Both the position numbers and the translations under genes were made by a program. A stretch of DNA of 6,083 nucleotides from Acidithiobacillus sp. Lineage in GTDB: Bacteria; Pseudomonadota; Gammaproteobacteria; Acidithiobacillales; Acidithiobacillaceae. The stretch is taken from assembly GCA_027445725.1 (NCBI GenBank), contig DAIAVG010000088.1:1-6083 (forward strand), written 5' to 3'. The notes beneath the pieces were generated by a model, which had not been told where the DNA came from, made no database searches, and was given only the letters and a program-made list of their open reading frames with translations. Below are positions 4,565 to 6,083 of the stretch, piece after piece (position 1 is the first letter of the stretch; the number at the start of each line of letters is the position of its first letter).

Positions 4565-6083
4565 ATGGCGGCGGGTCATTTGCGGCGGGAAGGGGGGCTG
4601 ATCGGGCTGCTTTACGCGAGTCTGGGAGCCATAGTGGGTTCCGGCTGGCTGTTTGGGCCGCTGCATGCGGCGCAGCAGGCAGGGCCACTGAGCCTGGGTT
4701 CCTGGGCGGTGGGGGCGGCGGCTATTTTACTACTGGCGCTGGTTTACGCCGAATTGGGGCCGATGATTCCGCGCAGTGGTTCTATTGTCCATATCAGTCA
4801 CCTGGGTAATGGGCCGTTGTTAGGCCGCATCTGGAGTTGGATACTCTTCTTTTCTTATGTTTCCATTGCGCCGGTCGAAGTGACGGCAGTGCTCACCTAT
4901 GCGAATAATTATCTGCCGGGTTTTCTCTCTGGTGAGGCGGGCGTGCTCAGTGGTCGGGGTTTTGTCGCCGCTATTCTGTTGCTGGGTGTTTTTGTGCTGC
5001 TCAATTTTCTGGTGATTCGCTGGGTGCTGTTGCTTAATAGCGCCGCGACCTGGTGGAAGCTGATTATTCCGGCCGCCACTATTTTCGTCTTGTTGAGTTT
5101 GTCCTGGCACCCCGAGAACCTGCAATTGCATCATCCCCAGGGGGAGCTGGAGGGCATGTTCACCGCCGTGGCCAGTGCCGGGATTATCTTTTCCTTTTTC
5201 GGGTTCCGGCAGGCTATTGATCTGGCGGGAGAGAGCCGGAATCCGGGGCGTAGCATTCCCATAGCGGTCATCGGTTCGGTGCTGATTGGCACCGTGCTGT
5301 ATGAGGGGCTGCAATTCGCGTTTCTGGTGGCGGTGAATCCTGCTGATCTGGCGCATGGGGGATGGTCACATCTGACTTTTACCGGGCTCACTGGCCCCTT
5401 TGCGGCATTGGCCGCAGCCGTGGGTGCCACCTGGTGGGGCGTCATCCTCTATGTGGATGCCCTGGTGTCGCCAGCGGGTACAGCCTTCATTTACACGACC
5501 TCATCGGCACGCATTACCATGGCGGCAGGGGAAATGGGCAGTGCACCGCGGGGACTGGCGCGGATTAACCGCAGTGGCGTGCCCTGGATCGCTCTGTTGG
5601 CGGTATATGCGGTTGGCGCGCTCTTTTTCTTTCCCTTCCCTTCCTGGCAAAAACTGGTGGGATATATTTCTTCAGTGACCGTGCTCTCCTACAGTCTGGG
5701 GCCGATTGTGCTTTTGCAATTGCGTCGCGCCATGCCCGATGCAGCACGCCCTTTTCGTCTCCGGGGCGCGGAAGTGATCGCTCCGGCGGCCTTTGTGGTG
5801 GCCAATTGGATTATCTTCTGGGCCGGGTTCGACACCTTGAGTTTTACCTTTGTCGCCCTGGCCATGCTGATGGTGGGTTTTCTGATTTACCATTATTTTC
5901 TGGTCAAAGAGCGTCGTGCGGAGGGTTTGGGATGGCGTTATGCGTGGTGGGTACTACCCTATTTTGCGGGTCTATGGATCTGCAGCTATCTGGGTCCGCA
6001 AAATCTCGGTGGCAAAGGCCTCGTGCCTTTCTTCTGGGATATGGGGATAATTGCGCTATTTAGCCTTGTTATACTTCTTGTGG
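4565..6083 (+). CDS. APC-superfamily amino-acid permease (3' truncated by window edge)
   Basis: This inner-membrane secondary transporter carries amino acids or related amines, typically by proton symport or exchange (family knowledge). 506 codons are visible with no stop by base 6083. APC proteins are about 450-550 aa with 12-14 helices, so little should be missing. TM1 carries the unwound-helix motif GAIVGSGWLFGP (21-32), which binds substrate in APC transporters. TM2 ends ALVYAELGPMIPRSGS. TM6 and its loop read FFGFRQAIDLAGESRNPGRSIPIAV (211-235), the typical E-x-NP-x-R-x-IP signature. RPFRLRG (395-401) matches the conserved RPF-P-G loop. GSGWLFG instead of the commoner GSGIF recalls aspartate:proton symporters of the YveA type, but I cannot settle the substrate. 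The ATG at 4565 is chosen because AGAGGA (4551-4556) lies 8 bases upstream; the ATG at 4560 is in another frame. It is transcribed away from the membrane protein-kinase-HAD unit. Confidence 0.92.
   Translation, partial: MAAGHLRREGGLIGLLYASLGAIVGSGWLFGPLHAAQQAGPLSLGSWAVGAAAILLLALVYAELGPMIPRSGSIVHISHLGNGPLLGRIWSWILFFSYVSIAPVEVTAVLTYANNYLPGFLSGEAGVLSGRGFVAAILLLGVFVLLNFLVIRWVLLLNSAATWWKLIIPAATIFVLLSLSWHPENLQLHHPQGELEGMFTAVASAGIIFSFFGFRQAIDLAGESRNPGRSIPIAVIGSVLIGTVLYEGLQFAFLVAVNPADLAHGGWSHLTFTGLTGPFAALAAAVGATWWGVILYVDALVSPAGTAFIYTTSSARITMAAGEMGSAPRGLARINRSGVPWIALLAVYAVGALFFFPFPSWQKLVGYISSVTVLSYSLGPIVLLQLRRAMPDAARPFRLRGAEVIAPAAFVVANWIIFWAGFDTLSFTFVALAMLMVGFLIYHYFLVKERRAEGLGWRYAWWVLPYFAGLWICSYLGPQNLGGKGLVPFFWDMGIIALFSLVILLV

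Noticed and set aside
4504..4809. Plus-strand frame overlapping the start of the permease
   Set aside because: It is in another frame from the conserved APC motifs, begins before the candidate promoter start point, and encodes a Gly-rich out-of-frame reading of the permease.
4820..5356. Minus-strand frame of 178 codons opposite the permease
   Set aside because: Its product is an unusual Gln/His/Asn/Arg-rich sequence, as expected from the complement of hydrophobic transmembrane codons. The plus-strand permease frame is clearly conserved.
1..6083. Mobile elements, CRISPR arrays, tRNA or rRNA genes, phage or defence modules
   Set aside because: No transposase or integrase motifs, spaced direct repeats, tRNA cloverleaf or rRNA sequence were seen. 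All long stretches are explained by the genes listed.

Overview
The window looks like ordinary chromosome from a mesophilic or acidophilic proteobacterium with moderately high GC. Coding is dense, spacers are short, and Shine-Dalgarno motifs are clear. The KdpD and KdpE sequences are of the proteobacterial type. An Acidithiobacillus-like gammaproteobacterium is a reasonable guess, but it rests on general impression and not on any marker gene. No rRNA, tRNA, CRISPR array, transposase or insertion-sequence ends were found.

Layout. (1) Positions 1-2017, plus strand: the 3' part of kdpD (sensor histidine kinase, cut by the left edge inside its last membrane helix), followed after 3 bases by a complete kdpE (response regulator). 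This pair normally switches on the high-affinity K+ pump KdpFABC, whose genes would be expected to the left, outside the window. (2) Positions 2014-2070: an 18-codon open frame that overlaps the kdpE stop as ATGA and has a strong ribosome-binding site. It is either a tiny coupled gene or the stump of a lost third gene. (3) Positions 2071-4423 (or 4438), minus strand: a compact three-gene unit. In transcription order it encodes a single-span membrane protein of unknown function, an APH/choline-kinase-fold phosphotransferase, and a HAD-superfamily hydrolase. The last two are tightly coupled, and the hydrolase ribosome-binding site overlaps the phosphotransferase stop codon. Its last stop codon abuts the stop of the micro-ORF with no intervening base. 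(4) Positions 4424-4564: a divergent intergenic region with a likely extended -10 promoter for the right-hand gene and a perfect 6+6 inverted repeat. (5) Positions 4565-6083, plus strand: an APC-superfamily amino-acid permease, cut by the right edge after 506 codons.

How the parts fit. KdpD and KdpE form a normal K+/turgor signalling pair. The minus-strand unit pairs a kinase-fold enzyme with a phosphatase-fold enzyme and a membrane protein, which suggests a small phosphorylation/dephosphorylation module with unknown substrate. The permease is transcribed away from it and may share regulation through the common intergenic region. The parts most worth a second look are the kdpE-coupled micro-ORF and the uncharacterised membrane protein-kinase-HAD unit. 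Nothing in the window clearly amounts to a new system.
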